Part shown: one piece after another, positions 1 through 7,405 of the stretch
Position numbering within the stretch: position 1 is the first letter of the stretch
How the letters are laid out: every line of letters begins with the position of its first letter
Assembly (NCBI RefSeq): GCF_002007205.1
Contig: NZ_LAZS01000005.1
Location: 248,001-312,000 of the forward strand
Length of the DNA: 64,000 nucleotides
Source: Ensifer adhaerens
Lineage (GTDB): Bacteria; Pseudomonadota; Alphaproteobacteria; Rhizobiales; Rhizobiaceae
Reading direction: 5' to 3'
The notes under the pieces: generated by a model
What the model saw: the letters and a program-made list of their open reading frames with translations, nothing else
The model's database searches: none
Told to the model about the DNA's origin: nothing
Position numbers and translations under genes: made by a program

Positions 1-227
1 GCATTGCGCTACGCAACAAGGATTCCTCGCTCGTTTCGGCGTCGGATCCGAAGGAGCTCGAGCGGGTCAAGGAAAAATGGTGCGAGAAGAAGCTCGGCAT
101 CAGCGGCGCGGACGCGGACAAGGCGATCGACGCCACCGTCAAGGCGATGTCGGCCGACCGGTCGAAATCGCGCGTTACCTTCTACTATCTGGTGGCGAAG
201 AACCTCGGCAAGCTGCAGACCTTGTAA
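1..227 (+). CDS. DUF2853 family protein, C-terminal part
   Basis: The open frame runs in from the left edge (codons from base 3) to a TAA at 225-227, so only the last 74 residues are present and the start is outside the window. The visible part contains a Lys/Glu-rich helix with KEKWCEKKLG, a segment with DADKAIDATVKAM, and a conserved-looking end VTFYYLVAKNLGKL. This pattern matches my memory of the DUF2853 family, small soluble alpha-helical proteins of about 110 residues with no assigned function. thyA begins about 100 bases downstream on the same strand. The family call is from pattern memory only. Confidence 0.65.
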   Translation, partial: IALRNKDSSLVSASDPKELERVKEKWCEKKLGISGADADKAIDATVKAMSADRSKSRVTFYYLVAKNLGKLQTL

Positions 228-326
228 GTTCCCGCCGAATTACCCGGGATAATCCGCCCTTGGTCATTGGTTCGCCGCCGGCTTCGTCCTAAATTCGAGG
301 AAAGTACGAATCGGCGGCGCCAGACC

Positions 327-1121
327 ATGCAGCAATATCTCGACCTTCTCGACCATGTGATGACCAACGGAACCGACCGGGGCGACCGGACGGGTACGGG
401 CACGCGCTCGGTCTTCGGCCACCAGATGCGCTTCGACCTCTCCGAAGGCTTTCCGGTGCTGACGACCAAGAAGCTGCACCTGCGCTCGATCATCCATGAA
501 CTGCTCTGGTTCCTGAAGGGCGACACCAATATCCGCTACCTCAAGGAAAACGGCGTCACGATCTGGGACGAATGGGCTGACGAGAACGGCGACCTCGGCC
601 CGGTCTACGGCTACCAGTGGCGCTCCTGGCCGGCACCCGACGGACGGCACATCGACCAGATCGCCGGCCTCGTCGAGAGCCTGAAGACCAACCCGAATTC
701 GCGCCGTCACATCGTTTCGGCCTGGAACCCGGCGCTGGTCGACGAGATGGCCCTGCCGCCCTGCCATTGCCTGTTCCAGTTCTACGTCTCCGACGGCAAG
801 CTCTCCTGCCAGCTTTACCAGCGCTCGGCGGACATTTTCCTCGGCGTACCCTTCAATATCGCCTCCTACGCGCTGCTGACGATGATGGTGGCGCAGGTGA
901 CGGGATTGAAGCCCGGCGATTTCGTCCACACGCTCGGCGACGCGCATATCTACCACAACCACTTCGAGCAGGCCCGGCTGCAGCTCACCCGCACGCCGAA
1001 GGCGCTGCCGAAGATGGAAATCAATCCTGAGGTGAAGGATCTGTTTTCCTTCAGCTTCGAAGACTTTACGCTCGTCGGCTACGAAGCCGATTCAACCATC
1101 AAGGCGCCGATCGCCGTCTAG
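327..1121 (+). CDS. thyA: Thymidylate synthase ThyA
   Basis: ThyA converts dUMP to dTMP in the cytoplasm using methylene-tetrahydrofolate and yields dihydrofolate, which the folA product further along recycles. The ATG at 327 (MQQYLDLL) is chosen over an in-frame GTG at 267. It gives 264 residues, the usual length of the short bacterial enzyme, and a GAGGAAAG Shine-Dalgarno lies upstream. Visible motifs are the N-terminal DRTGTGTRS loop, [11 protein letters not shown], the catalytic cysteine in [11 protein letters not shown], the [17 protein letters not shown] block, HIYHNHFEQ and the C-terminal IKAPIAV. The last 84 bases recur in degenerate form at 5844-5926, on the far side of the inserted export cassette, which separates thyA from its expected neighbours. 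Confidence 0.97.
   Translation: MQQYLDLLDHVMTNGTDRGDRTGTGTRSVFGHQMRFDLSEGFPVLTTKKLHLRSIIHELLWFLKGDTNIRYLKENGVTIWDEWADENGDLGPVYGYQWRSWPAPDGRHIDQIAGLVESLKTNPNSRRHIVSAWNPALVDEMALPPCHCLFQFYVSDGKLSCQLYQRSADIFLGVPFNIASYALLTMMVAQVTGLKPGDFVHTLGDAHIYHNHFEQARLQLTRTPKALPKMEINPEVKDLFSFSFEDFTLVGYEADSTIKAPIAV
1038..1121 (+). repeat. thyA 3' end, left copy of flanking direct repeat
   Basis: The final codons of thyA (from LFSFSFEDF to the stop) are repeated in imperfect form at 5844-5926. The pair brackets the whole acyltransferase/export cassette. The left copy is in frame and functional. Integration into the 3' end of a conserved gene with restoration of the gene end is a familiar genomic-island behaviour, though no integrase is present here. 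Confidence 0.7.
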
Positions 1122-1242
1122 GTCGATGCCAGAGCAGGCGCCAAATTGGGCGGCGGACCCTTGGCGGCATCGTTGGCGGTGCTGCAGCCAGCGTCGCGCT
1201 CACCGCCACTTGTCGGTCGAGGCGAGCGGTGCGGCGGCTTCT

Positions 1243-1692
1243 TTAACTTCTGCGAACCAAGCCGTTCCGCCACACTTTCACACGTTTGATGCTCCCATCT
1301 TGGTTTCGCTTGATGGAGTGAGCATGCACATGTGGAAAATGGTTGCGCTGAATGTCTCGGATGATGTGCAGCGTTCCTCCGAAGGGCGCCACAATGTCGA
1401 TGAACCACAGGTTCTCGCCAGAGGTCCATCGATCCGGAGGCGGATTTCGTCCGTGACAAAGGAGTGCCTCGTGGCATTCGTTATCCACCAGTGCCCAGGT
1501 TAGGAACGCAAGAGGCTTGCCGTTCTCGTCGAAGTAGATCTTGTATTGCTCGGCAAGCAAAGCTGGGACCAAATTATCCCCGACCTCGGATAAGCTCCAG
1601 TTGCGATAGTCAGACGACATGCCTATCGCCACCATCATACCCAGAACTTCAAACGTGGATACTGGCCGCTCCTCTTGCGGCATGGTCGCCAT
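1243..1692 (-). CDS. HlyC-type toxin-activating lysine acyltransferase (atypical active site)
   Basis: HlyC-family enzymes transfer a fatty acyl group from acyl carrier protein to internal lysines of RTX toxins in the cytoplasm before type I secretion. The 149-residue product shows the family core: YRNW near residue 29, LVPALLAEQYKIY, KPLAFLTWA, DRWTSGENLWFIDIVAPFG (residues 87-105). The aspartate of FID (Asp99) aligns with catalytic Asp92 of HlyC. The catalytic histidine expected in the LHRNW position (His23 of HlyC) is a tyrosine here (Tyr29, codon TAT), so activity is uncertain. The start at 1692 has GAGGGA just upstream, although an ATG at 1683 is also possible. The gene is divergent from the peptide/protease/exporter operon and lies directly after thyA. 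Comparison with HlyC is from memory. Confidence 0.85.
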   Translation of the reverse strand: MATMPQEERPVSTFEVLGMMVAIGMSSDYRNWSLSEVGDNLVPALLAEQYKIYFDENGKPLAFLTWALVDNECHEALLCHGRNPPPDRWTSGENLWFIDIVAPFGGTLHIIRDIQRNHFPHVHAHSIKRNQDGSIKRVKVWRNGLVRRS

Positions 1693-1798
1693 ATGTCCCT
1701 CGCACCTTATCGGTCGTACGTTTCACGCGGCCTGACGGTCTATGCGCGAAGCGCAGTCTTCGTCTCTGTTGCGCACTCGTAAAGCGAGCATTGCATCC

Positions 1799-1828
1799 TT
1801 GACATAACACTATAGCGCTTGCAATAAA
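1799..1828 (+). promoter_or_regulatory. Candidate sigma-70 promoter for the peptide-export operon
   Basis: A perfect TTGACA sits at 1799-1804. It is followed after 17-18 bases by the A/T-rich CAATAAA (1822-1828), a plausible -10 region. The start codon of the 88-residue protein is at 1915, which leaves a leader of roughly 80 bases. This is the only strong -35 I see in the 222-base divergent gap between the acyltransferase and the operon. Confidence 0.45.
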
Positions 1829-1914
1829 ATGGTTGAGATCGTCAATGCAGGCACCCTCAAAGATTGTGTCGGCGGCATCTCCATAAGGCAACCACGTTCA
1901 TAAGGAGACTTCTT

Positions 1915-2181
1915 ATGGGTAGCAGAGGTGGTGGAAGCGGAAGCAGTTCCTTCGGCAGGGGCGTCGGTAAGGGCGCCGGCGAAGTCGATATTCTCGATAA
2001 GATGATGAAGAACAATTACCACGTGCCTTGGGAGCAAACCTTGTTCGGCCGCATGCAGGCCTTTGCGCGGAAGGGCTCCAATGATCGCACGCTAACGAGG
2101 GGCGAGGCCGACTATCCGTTCCGAGGTGGCTTCTATACTGGGACACGACAAGACCGTGAATTTGACCACGGTCGCCGGTAG
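1915..2181 (+). CDS. Small Gly-rich protein, candidate acylated and exported substrate
   Basis: This 88-residue protein has a clear AAGGAG ribosome binding site eight bases before the ATG at 1915. An upstream in-frame start at 1864 lacks one. Residues 2-22 are almost entirely Gly, Ser and Arg, with a Gly-Lys pair at residues 18-19 (GVGKGAG). The rest is polar, with VDILDKMMKNN, an aromatic patch around HVPWEQTLFGRMQAF and a charged end. It has no hydrophobic signal peptide and no RTX nonapeptides. It is the first gene of an operon with a PrsW-like protease, a HlyB-type ABC exporter and HlyD, and is divergent from a HlyC-type acyltransferase. HlyC enzymes prefer lysines preceded by glycine, so Lys19 is a candidate site. 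I recognise no family; the substrate role is inference from context. Confidence 0.6.
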   Translation: MGSRGGGSGSSSFGRGVGKGAGEVDILDKMMKNNYHVPWEQTLFGRMQAFARKGSNDRTLTRGEADYPFRGGFYTGTRQDREFDHGRR

Positions 2182-2205
2182 TTCAGTTCGCTGGCGGGGG
2201 CTCAA

Positions 2206-2718
2206 GTGCGCCTCCGCCGGTGGCTCCCCTCAAAGACGGGCGTCCTGAAAATGCTTGGCAGCTTCTTGGTCATCCTCTTGTGGGCCGTGCTCGAAGAAAT
2301 CGTGAAACTGACGGGCGTGCGTCTTGCCGAAGGAACGAAGTTCAGTGCCGCGTCACTGGTATGGTTTTTCGTCGCCGAAGCAGCAATAAAGACGTTTTGG
2401 CTCACGGAAGGCTTCGAGTTTTCCAGCGAGCAGGCCCTGACAGTTTATTCCGGGGCGGCTTTTCTGTCGGTCGCGTCGAGCATAATACATCTCTACACCA
2501 GCATCTTCTACAAGCTCACGAATAGTGTTGGATATGCATTGGGCGTTTGTACGCTGCTGCACACCGCGTTCAACTTCTACGCGGCACACGGGATCAAGAG
2601 CGTCCTGGTGGATCCATCATATAACCAAGCCCTTGCTACAGCCTGGATCATGTCGACTGTCTTCGGCGTAGTTATTGTAATCGCGCTTAAGGTTGAGCGG
2701 AAGTTTCTGCCAGCTTGA
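2206..2718 (+). CDS. PrsW-like intramembrane protease (glutamic-type, Abi/CPBP superfamily)
   Basis: A predicted polytopic membrane protein of up to 170 residues (GTG at 2206; an ATG at 2251 would remove 15 residues). The four polar motifs of PrsW proteases appear in order inside hydrophobic stretches: EEIVK (Glu30, Glu31, Lys34), FFVAE (Glu58), a histidine in SSIIHLYTSIF (His95) and LLHTAFNFY (His119, Asn123). In Bacillus subtilis PrsW cleaves a membrane-bound anti-sigma factor, and relatives in the superfamily process peptides. It lies between the 88-residue protein (25-base gap) and the ABC exporter (3-base gap), so it could trim or release the exported product. The family call is motif-based; the substrate is inferred. 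Confidence 0.6.
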   Translation: MRLRRWLPSKTGVLKMLGSFLVILLWAVLEEIVKLTGVRLAEGTKFSAASLVWFFVAEAAIKTFWLTEGFEFSSEQALTVYSGAAFLSVASSIIHLYTSIFYKLTNSVGYALGVCTLLHTAFNFYAAHGIKSVLVDPSYNQALATAWIMSTVFGVVIVIALKVERKFLPA

Positions 2719-2721
2719 GTC

Positions 2722-4437
2722 ATGCCCTTGAAACGAGTGGAGGCTGCGTTGTTTGACCTCTCGTCAAGACCCGTTCCGCTCTCCTGGTTCACGCAATCGA
2801 CTGCCAAGTACACCCCCTTGATAGGGGAGTTGATGGTGGTCGCCATTGTCTTGCGCCTGTTGGGATTGGTTGAGCCGTTTGTATTTCAGACGATAATCGA
2901 CCGGGTCTTGCCCTTCCAACGCGAGGCAACGCTCACCTTGATCGTGGTTGTTCTGGTGTCGACCACGTTTTTCTCTGCCATCTTGGGCGCACTTGCGGCC
3001 TACCTTGGCAATCATATGGCAAATCGGCTGATTTCAGAGTTGGCACGACGGGTTTTCCGTCACGTTCTAAATCTTCCACTTCAAGTTCTGCAAAGGTGGC
3101 CAGCGGGTGAGACGCTCGCGCGCATCGGTGAGACAGATACGGTGCGGGGATTCCTGACGGGAACGATATCAAGCGCCATTCTCGATGTGCTTTTCGCCAC
3201 GATTTACGTCAGTGCACTCCTCGCGATCAGCCCGTTTCTAACAGCGATCGTTTTCATCGCCTTGCCCTTGCAATTGCTGGCGTTCGGTTTGATCGGCCCC
3301 TTCTTGCGTCGCCGAATGCACGAGGCATTCCTCGCAGAGTCACGCCATCAATCCCGTCTCGTGGAAGCTTTCGGAAGCATGGCAACGGTGAAGGCGCTCG
3401 CTTGCGAAGAACGGTATGTCGGACGATTTCACGAAACCCTCGGAGAGAGTATCTCAGCCGGATTTCGCGTTACCAAGCTGGATATCGTCAACGGTTTCAT
3501 CGGTCAGATTTTGGGCAGTGTCCCGGGAACCTTGATACTCTTTCTTGGGGCGCAACTGGTGTTTCGTAATGAAATTACCTTGGGCGAACTGGTGGCGTTC
3601 CACTTGCTAGCCGGGCACGTTTTCGGACCTATCATGTCATTGGCATCGATCTGGGAGAAGTGGCAGGGTCTGAAGATCGCGCGCCTGCGCCTTGGAGATT
3701 TTCTGAATGCCAGCACCGAAACGGACGTGCAGAGACCAGAGCTGCCGACCGTAATTCGCCCTACTTTGGAACTGCGGAACGTATCGTTCGGCTATGTCCC
3801 CGAGCAGCCGATTATTCACAATATGACTGTTCAAATCCGCCCGGACATCCCCACGGTGATCATCGGCGATTCAGGTTGTGGCAAGTCAACGCTTGCGAAG
3901 CTCATGTGTGGGCTCTACTCCCCAGACAAGGGCCACGTCGAGGCAAACGGTTTCAAACTGGCCGATCACGATCCCCAAAGCGTGCGCCGCGCAATCGCAT
4001 ATCTTCCGCAAGAACCGGTGCTCTTCTCGGGATCAATCATCGATAATCTGCTCCTCGCTAAACCAGATGCGACCGAGGCGGAGATCGCTATGGCTCTTGC
4101 GGACAGCGCGGCCGATCAAGTGATCAAGCAGCTACCCTTGGGTATTGACGCGCAGGTCGGTGAGCATGGTAGCCATCTGTCAGGAGGCCAGAGACAGCGG
4201 ATTGCGCTGGCGCGGGCGCTTCTGGCGGCCCCGCGTGCACTTATTCTGGACGAGCCGACGAGTGCCCTCGATGCGGTAGCTGCTGCACGTGTCGCCGAGA
4301 CGCTGAGAGGGATTGCGCGAGAGCTGACACTCGTGGTTATCACCCACAAACCGGACCTCCTCGGCGAAGACGTCAATGTCATCGACCTTAACGGTACCTG
4401 GCGCGACGAAAGGTACTCGCAGGTGCTGTCGGCATGA
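2722..4437 (+). CDS. HlyB-type ABC exporter lacking the N-terminal peptidase-like domain
   Basis: This is the inner-membrane ATP-driven component of a type I secretion system. The transmembrane domain (about residues 25-330) resembles HlyB, with WFTQSTAKYTPLIGEL, LARIGETDTVRGFLTG and LGELVAFHLLAGHVFGP. The nucleotide-binding domain has Walker A GDSGCGKST (about residue 381), Q-loop YLPQEP, signature LSGGQRQRIALARA, Walker B LILDEPTSALD and the H-loop VITHK. At 571 residues it is about 130 shorter than HlyB (707). The missing part is the N-terminal C39 peptidase or peptidase-like domain that engages RTX or leader-bearing substrates. It starts 3 bases after the PrsW-like gene and shares an ATGA overlap with hlyD, so it is clearly one operon. 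Confidence 0.92.
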   Translation: MPLKRVEAALFDLSSRPVPLSWFTQSTAKYTPLIGELMVVAIVLRLLGLVEPFVFQTIIDRVLPFQREATLTLIVVVLVSTTFFSAILGALAAYLGNHMANRLISELARRVFRHVLNLPLQVLQRWPAGETLARIGETDTVRGFLTGTISSAILDVLFATIYVSALLAISPFLTAIVFIALPLQLLAFGLIGPFLRRRMHEAFLAESRHQSRLVEAFGSMATVKALACEERYVGRFHETLGESISAGFRVTKLDIVNGFIGQILGSVPGTLILFLGAQLVFRNEITLGELVAFHLLAGHVFGPIMSLASIWEKWQGLKIARLRLGDFLNASTETDVQRPELPTVIRPTLELRNVSFGYVPEQPIIHNMTVQIRPDIPTVIIGDSGCGKSTLAKLMCGLYSPDKGHVEANGFKLADHDPQSVRRAIAYLPQEPVLFSGSIIDNLLLAKPDATEAEIAMALADSAADQVIKQLPLGIDAQVGEHGSHLSGGQRQRIALARALLAAPRALILDEPTSALDAVAAARVAETLRGIARELTLVVITHKPDLLGEDVNVIDLNGTWRDERYSQVLSA

Positions 4438-5759
4438 ACGACCGCTCCAAAGATCCTGGACATTCCCTCTCGCCGACGATCCGCATCACGACGTGGCTGA
4501 TGGTGCTCATGTTCACCGCGATTGCGATCGGCAGCTATGCGGCAAAGGTGGAAATCGTTGCGCGCGGACAGGGGAAGGTAATCCCGTCCGGCCGCGTTCA
4601 AGTGGTTCAACCTTTGGCGGACGGGAAGATCGCTGAAATCCTGGTGTCCGAGGGGCGGGCGGTCAAAGCGGGCGACCCTTTGGTAAAGATGGATACAGCC
4701 GTAGCCGAGAGCGACATCAAACGAATTGAGGCCAGCATCGAACGTCGACAACAGGACGTGGCCGTCGCGACGGCGATCGTTGCACCGCTCACCGAAACCG
4801 ATCCGGCGAACGCCGATTTCGTGGAAGCCGGACAGAAAGTGTTCCTGCAGACAGCAATAGGTAACGGGCAGCGAAGCGCCGATGCTGAAGCTTTGGTGAG
4901 ATCCATCCTCTCCGCGCTGCGTGATCAGGTGTTGCAGGTCGACGCGCAGATAGTCCGCGTGAGGCGAGGGCGAGAGGCACAATCAGCTCGGTTAGACAAA
5001 GTCCGTTCGGACAAAGAGATCGTAGCCTCGAGGTTTTCCGCTGCCGACGTTCTCCGTCAACGGGGCACGATCAGCGAGTTCGACTATCTCAGTCGCTTGC
5101 GCGAGTTAAAGGCGCTGGAGGGCGAAGCCTTGGTTGCCCAGCGTGTGCTTGATGAACTCGAGGCGGAAGGCACCGTTCTGTCCAGGCAACGCGCGAGCCT
5201 GATATCATCGACGCATTCAACCTACAGAAAACAAAAGAGTGAAGCTGAGATTGCGCTTCAAAGCTTGGCGGCGGAGCACAGGGCTGCGCTCAACTACCTG
5301 CAAAGCCTGTCGCTCGAAGCGCCTGCGAGCGGCCGTATCGAGCAACTGTCAGTGTTCACGGTGGGTGGCTTCGTCGAAGCGGGATCAACTCTCATGTCGG
5401 TGGTTCCCGCTGGGAAAGACATCGAGATCGAGGCCTTTTTCGACAACCGAGATGTCGGCTTCCTGGAGGCGAGCCAGAGGGCCTTCGTCAAGTTTGACGC
5501 CTTTCCGGCGGAGCGCTTCGGCATCGTACGCGGCCATGTCATCAGTGTTGGTGCTGACGCACGCGAGGCCTCAGGAAAATGGGTCTATGCAGTGCGGCTG
5601 AAGCTCGAGCAAGAGGGCATCCGTGTCCCCGGGCGCGTCATGAATTTCTCTCCGGGCATGACTGCGACAATCGACGTGATAACTGGTGAGCGACGGCTTA
5701 TCAGCTACTTCTTCGAACCGGTGGTCAAGGCCATTCAAGACAGCTTCGGAGAAAGGTGA
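4434..5759 (+). CDS. HlyD-family periplasmic adaptor of type I secretion
   Basis: The adaptor bridges the inner-membrane ABC exporter to a TolC-like outer-membrane channel. The 441-residue protein has a short cytoplasmic N-terminus, one membrane segment (TTWLMVLMFTAIAIGSYAA, about residues 22-40), a lipoyl-like half (VIPSGRVQVVQPL ... GKIAEILVSEGRAVKAGDPLV), a long coiled-coil hairpin through about residue 300, the returning lipoyl half (LEAPASGRIEQLSVFTVGGFV) and the HlyD-like C-terminus ending RRLISYFFEPV. Its start overlaps the ABC gene stop by ATGA. No TolC homologue is encoded in the window, so the outer-membrane partner must be elsewhere. Confidence 0.92.
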   Translation: MNDRSKDPGHSLSPTIRITTWLMVLMFTAIAIGSYAAKVEIVARGQGKVIPSGRVQVVQPLADGKIAEILVSEGRAVKAGDPLVKMDTAVAESDIKRIEASIERRQQDVAVATAIVAPLTETDPANADFVEAGQKVFLQTAIGNGQRSADAEALVRSILSALRDQVLQVDAQIVRVRRGREAQSARLDKVRSDKEIVASRFSAADVLRQRGTISEFDYLSRLRELKALEGEALVAQRVLDELEAEGTVLSRQRASLISSTHSTYRKQKSEAEIALQSLAAEHRAALNYLQSLSLEAPASGRIEQLSVFTVGGFVEAGSTLMSVVPAGKDIEIEAFFDNRDVGFLEASQRAFVKFDAFPAERFGIVRGHVISVGADAREASGKWVYAVRLKLEQEGIRVPGRVMNFSPGMTATIDVITGERRLISYFFEPVVKAIQDSFGER

Positions 5760-5843
5760 GGCGTCATCCTTTTGCTTTGCCGCCCATCACGTGTGCCCTT
5801 ATCGTGCACGTGTGCCGCCACAAAATGCTGCGGATGTCCGGAC

Positions 5844-5926
5844 GACATGTTTTCTTTCCGCTTCGAAGACTTTAGCATCGTTGGCTACGAAGCTGATTCA
5901 ACCATCAGACGCCGATCGCAGTCTGA
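5844..5926 (+). pseudogene. Degenerate duplicate of the thyA 3' end
   Basis: These roughly 83 bases match the last 84 bases of thyA. The translated fragment [15 protein letters not shown] parallels [15 protein letters not shown], with several substitutions and a one-base loss near the end that breaks the reading frame. Nothing upstream continues the match into more of thyA. It marks the right boundary of the inserted acyltransferase/export cassette and so acts as an attachment-site-like scar. The divergence argues that the event is old, or that one copy came in with the island. Confidence 0.75.
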
Positions 5927-6095
5927 CATATCCTGTTGTTGCGGGCGGCCGGTCCGCATTTCTGACCTTCGTATCCTGACGCGGTACCGCGTTGGCTCAA
6001 AGGCCGGACGCGGCAGCTGCTTCCGTCGCTCCAGTCATGAGCCGACGTTCAACGAAAGGGGCGAGCCGGGGAGGGCGGCCTTCGAGGAGGTGTTG

Positions 6096-6701
6096 ATGCT
6101 CACATTGATCCACGCGCCGCTTTCCCGCTCGTCGCGCATCGTCTGGCTGCTCGAGGAACTGGGCGCCGAGTACGAGATCCGCTACGTCTCGATCCGCCGC
6201 TGGGATGGCTCGGGTGAGCCTGACGACAACAATCCGCATCCGCACAAGCAGGTGCCGGCGCTCGTGCACAACGGCGCGGTGATCTGGGAGTCGGCTGCGG
6301 TCGTGCAGTATCTCACCGACCTCTATCCCGACTGCAGCCTCGGGCGGCCGCCGGGGCACAAGGAGCGCGGCGCCTATCTTTCCTGGCTTGCCTATTATGC
6401 TGGGGTGATCGAGCCGACGGCACTCGCCCACATCTCGGGCGCCACGATCAACAATCCGGCGCAGGCGCGGCTCTACAGCGAGATGTGCGCCCATGTGATC
6501 GACGTGCTCACCCGCCGGACCTATCTGCTCGGCGAAACGATGAATGCGGCCGACCTGCTGCTTGCAAGCGCGCTGCAGTGGATGCGCAAGATCCTGCCGG
6601 AGAGCACGGTGGTCGATCGTTACATTCGCGTGGTGACCGACCGGGCGGCCTATGACCGGGCGCGCGAAATCGACAGCAAACCGCAAGGTTTCCATGACTG
6701 A
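6096..6701 (+). CDS. Glutathione S-transferase family protein
   Basis: The protein has 201 residues with the two-domain GST layout. An N-terminal thioredoxin-like half (LIHAPLSRSSRIVWLLEELG; then KQVPALVHNGAVIWESAAVVQYL, containing the cis-Pro and the Glu-Ser glutathione gamma-glutamyl contacts) precedes an all-helical C-terminal half (residues 85-195). The ATG at 6096 is preceded by GAGGAGG at 6084-6090, so a longer in-frame reading that reaches into the thyA scar is not used. Such proteins usually conjugate glutathione to electrophiles or reduce peroxides; the substrate cannot be told. folA begins 11 bases after its stop, which suggests cotranscription. Confidence 0.88.
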   Translation: MLTLIHAPLSRSSRIVWLLEELGAEYEIRYVSIRRWDGSGEPDDNNPHPHKQVPALVHNGAVIWESAAVVQYLTDLYPDCSLGRPPGHKERGAYLSWLAYYAGVIEPTALAHISGATINNPAQARLYSEMCAHVIDVLTRRTYLLGETMNAADLLLASALQWMRKILPESTVVDRYIRVVTDRAAYDRAREIDSKPQGFHD

Positions 6702-6712
6702 AAAAGGGTTCC

Positions 6713-7249
6713 ATGACTGAGACGAAGACCAACCATCCGAAGATATCGATCGTCGTTGCCGTTGCCGTCAACGGCGTCATCGGCCGTGACGGCGATCTGC
6801 CCTGGCGGCTTTCGACCGACCTCAAGCGCTTCAAGGCGCTGACGATCGGCAAGCCCGTGATCATGGGGCGCAAGACCTGGGCCTCGCTCGGGCGGCCGCT
6901 GCCCGGCCGCTTGAACATCGTCATCACCCGCAACGCGGATTTTGCAGCCGAAGGTGCAAGCGTCGTGCCGTCGCTCGCTGCAGCGATCGCGCTTGCGACC
7001 GCTGGGGCCGAGGCGGCGGGCGCGGACGAGATCTGCGTGATCGGCGGCGGCGAGATCTATCGCCAGTCGATCGCGCTCGCCGATATCCTGCATGTGACCG
7101 AGGTGCAGGCGACGGTGGATGGCGATACGCGCTTCCCCGATATCGATCCCGAGCGCTTCGAGAAGGTGTTCGAGGAAGACCTGCCACAGGGCGAGAAGGA
7201 CAGCCACGCCATGCATTTCGTCACCTACAAGCGGCGTGCGACAGCCTGA
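6713..7249 (+). CDS. folA: Dihydrofolate reductase
   Basis: Reduces dihydrofolate to tetrahydrofolate with NADPH, regenerating the cofactor oxidised by ThyA, whose gene lies upstream beyond the inserted cassette. The 178-residue product shows ISIVVAVAVNGVIGRDGDLPWRLSTDLKRFK (Met20-loop equivalent, with the catalytic Asp in STDLKRFK), the NADPH-binding VIMGRKTWASLGRPLPGR stretch and ICVIGGGEIYRQSI. The start at 6713 is preceded by the 3' end of the GST gene with only an 11-base gap. thyA and folA close together is a common bacterial pairing that is interrupted here by the cassette. Confidence 0.96.
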   Translation: MTETKTNHPKISIVVAVAVNGVIGRDGDLPWRLSTDLKRFKALTIGKPVIMGRKTWASLGRPLPGRLNIVITRNADFAAEGASVVPSLAAAIALATAGAEAAGADEICVIGGGEIYRQSIALADILHVTEVQATVDGDTRFPDIDPERFEKVFEEDLPQGEKDSHAMHFVTYKRRATA

Positions 7250-7405
7250 CGCGGCGGATCGTCAACTATTTTGAACCATTTACGGTGAACTCGGGCCTAT
7301 CGCGTTGAAAGCGGTGCGGGGGATACCTATAACGGTTTCACATGATGAACGACCGTGCGGTGGCGCGGCAGTTCTGCGTGGGAAGCATTCAACAGAGAGG
7401 TTTTG

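Noticed and set aside
1915-5759. RTX toxin gene expected with HlyC/HlyB/HlyD
   Set aside because: No GGxGxD-type nonapeptide repeats occur in any frame of the cassette or elsewhere in the window, so no classical RTX substrate is claimed.
5772-6095. N-terminal extension of the GST protein reaching into the thyA scar
   Set aside because: The frame is open by chance. The GST fold starts at 6096 with its own GAGGAGG site, and the upstream part is the degenerate thyA copy plus unrelated sequence.
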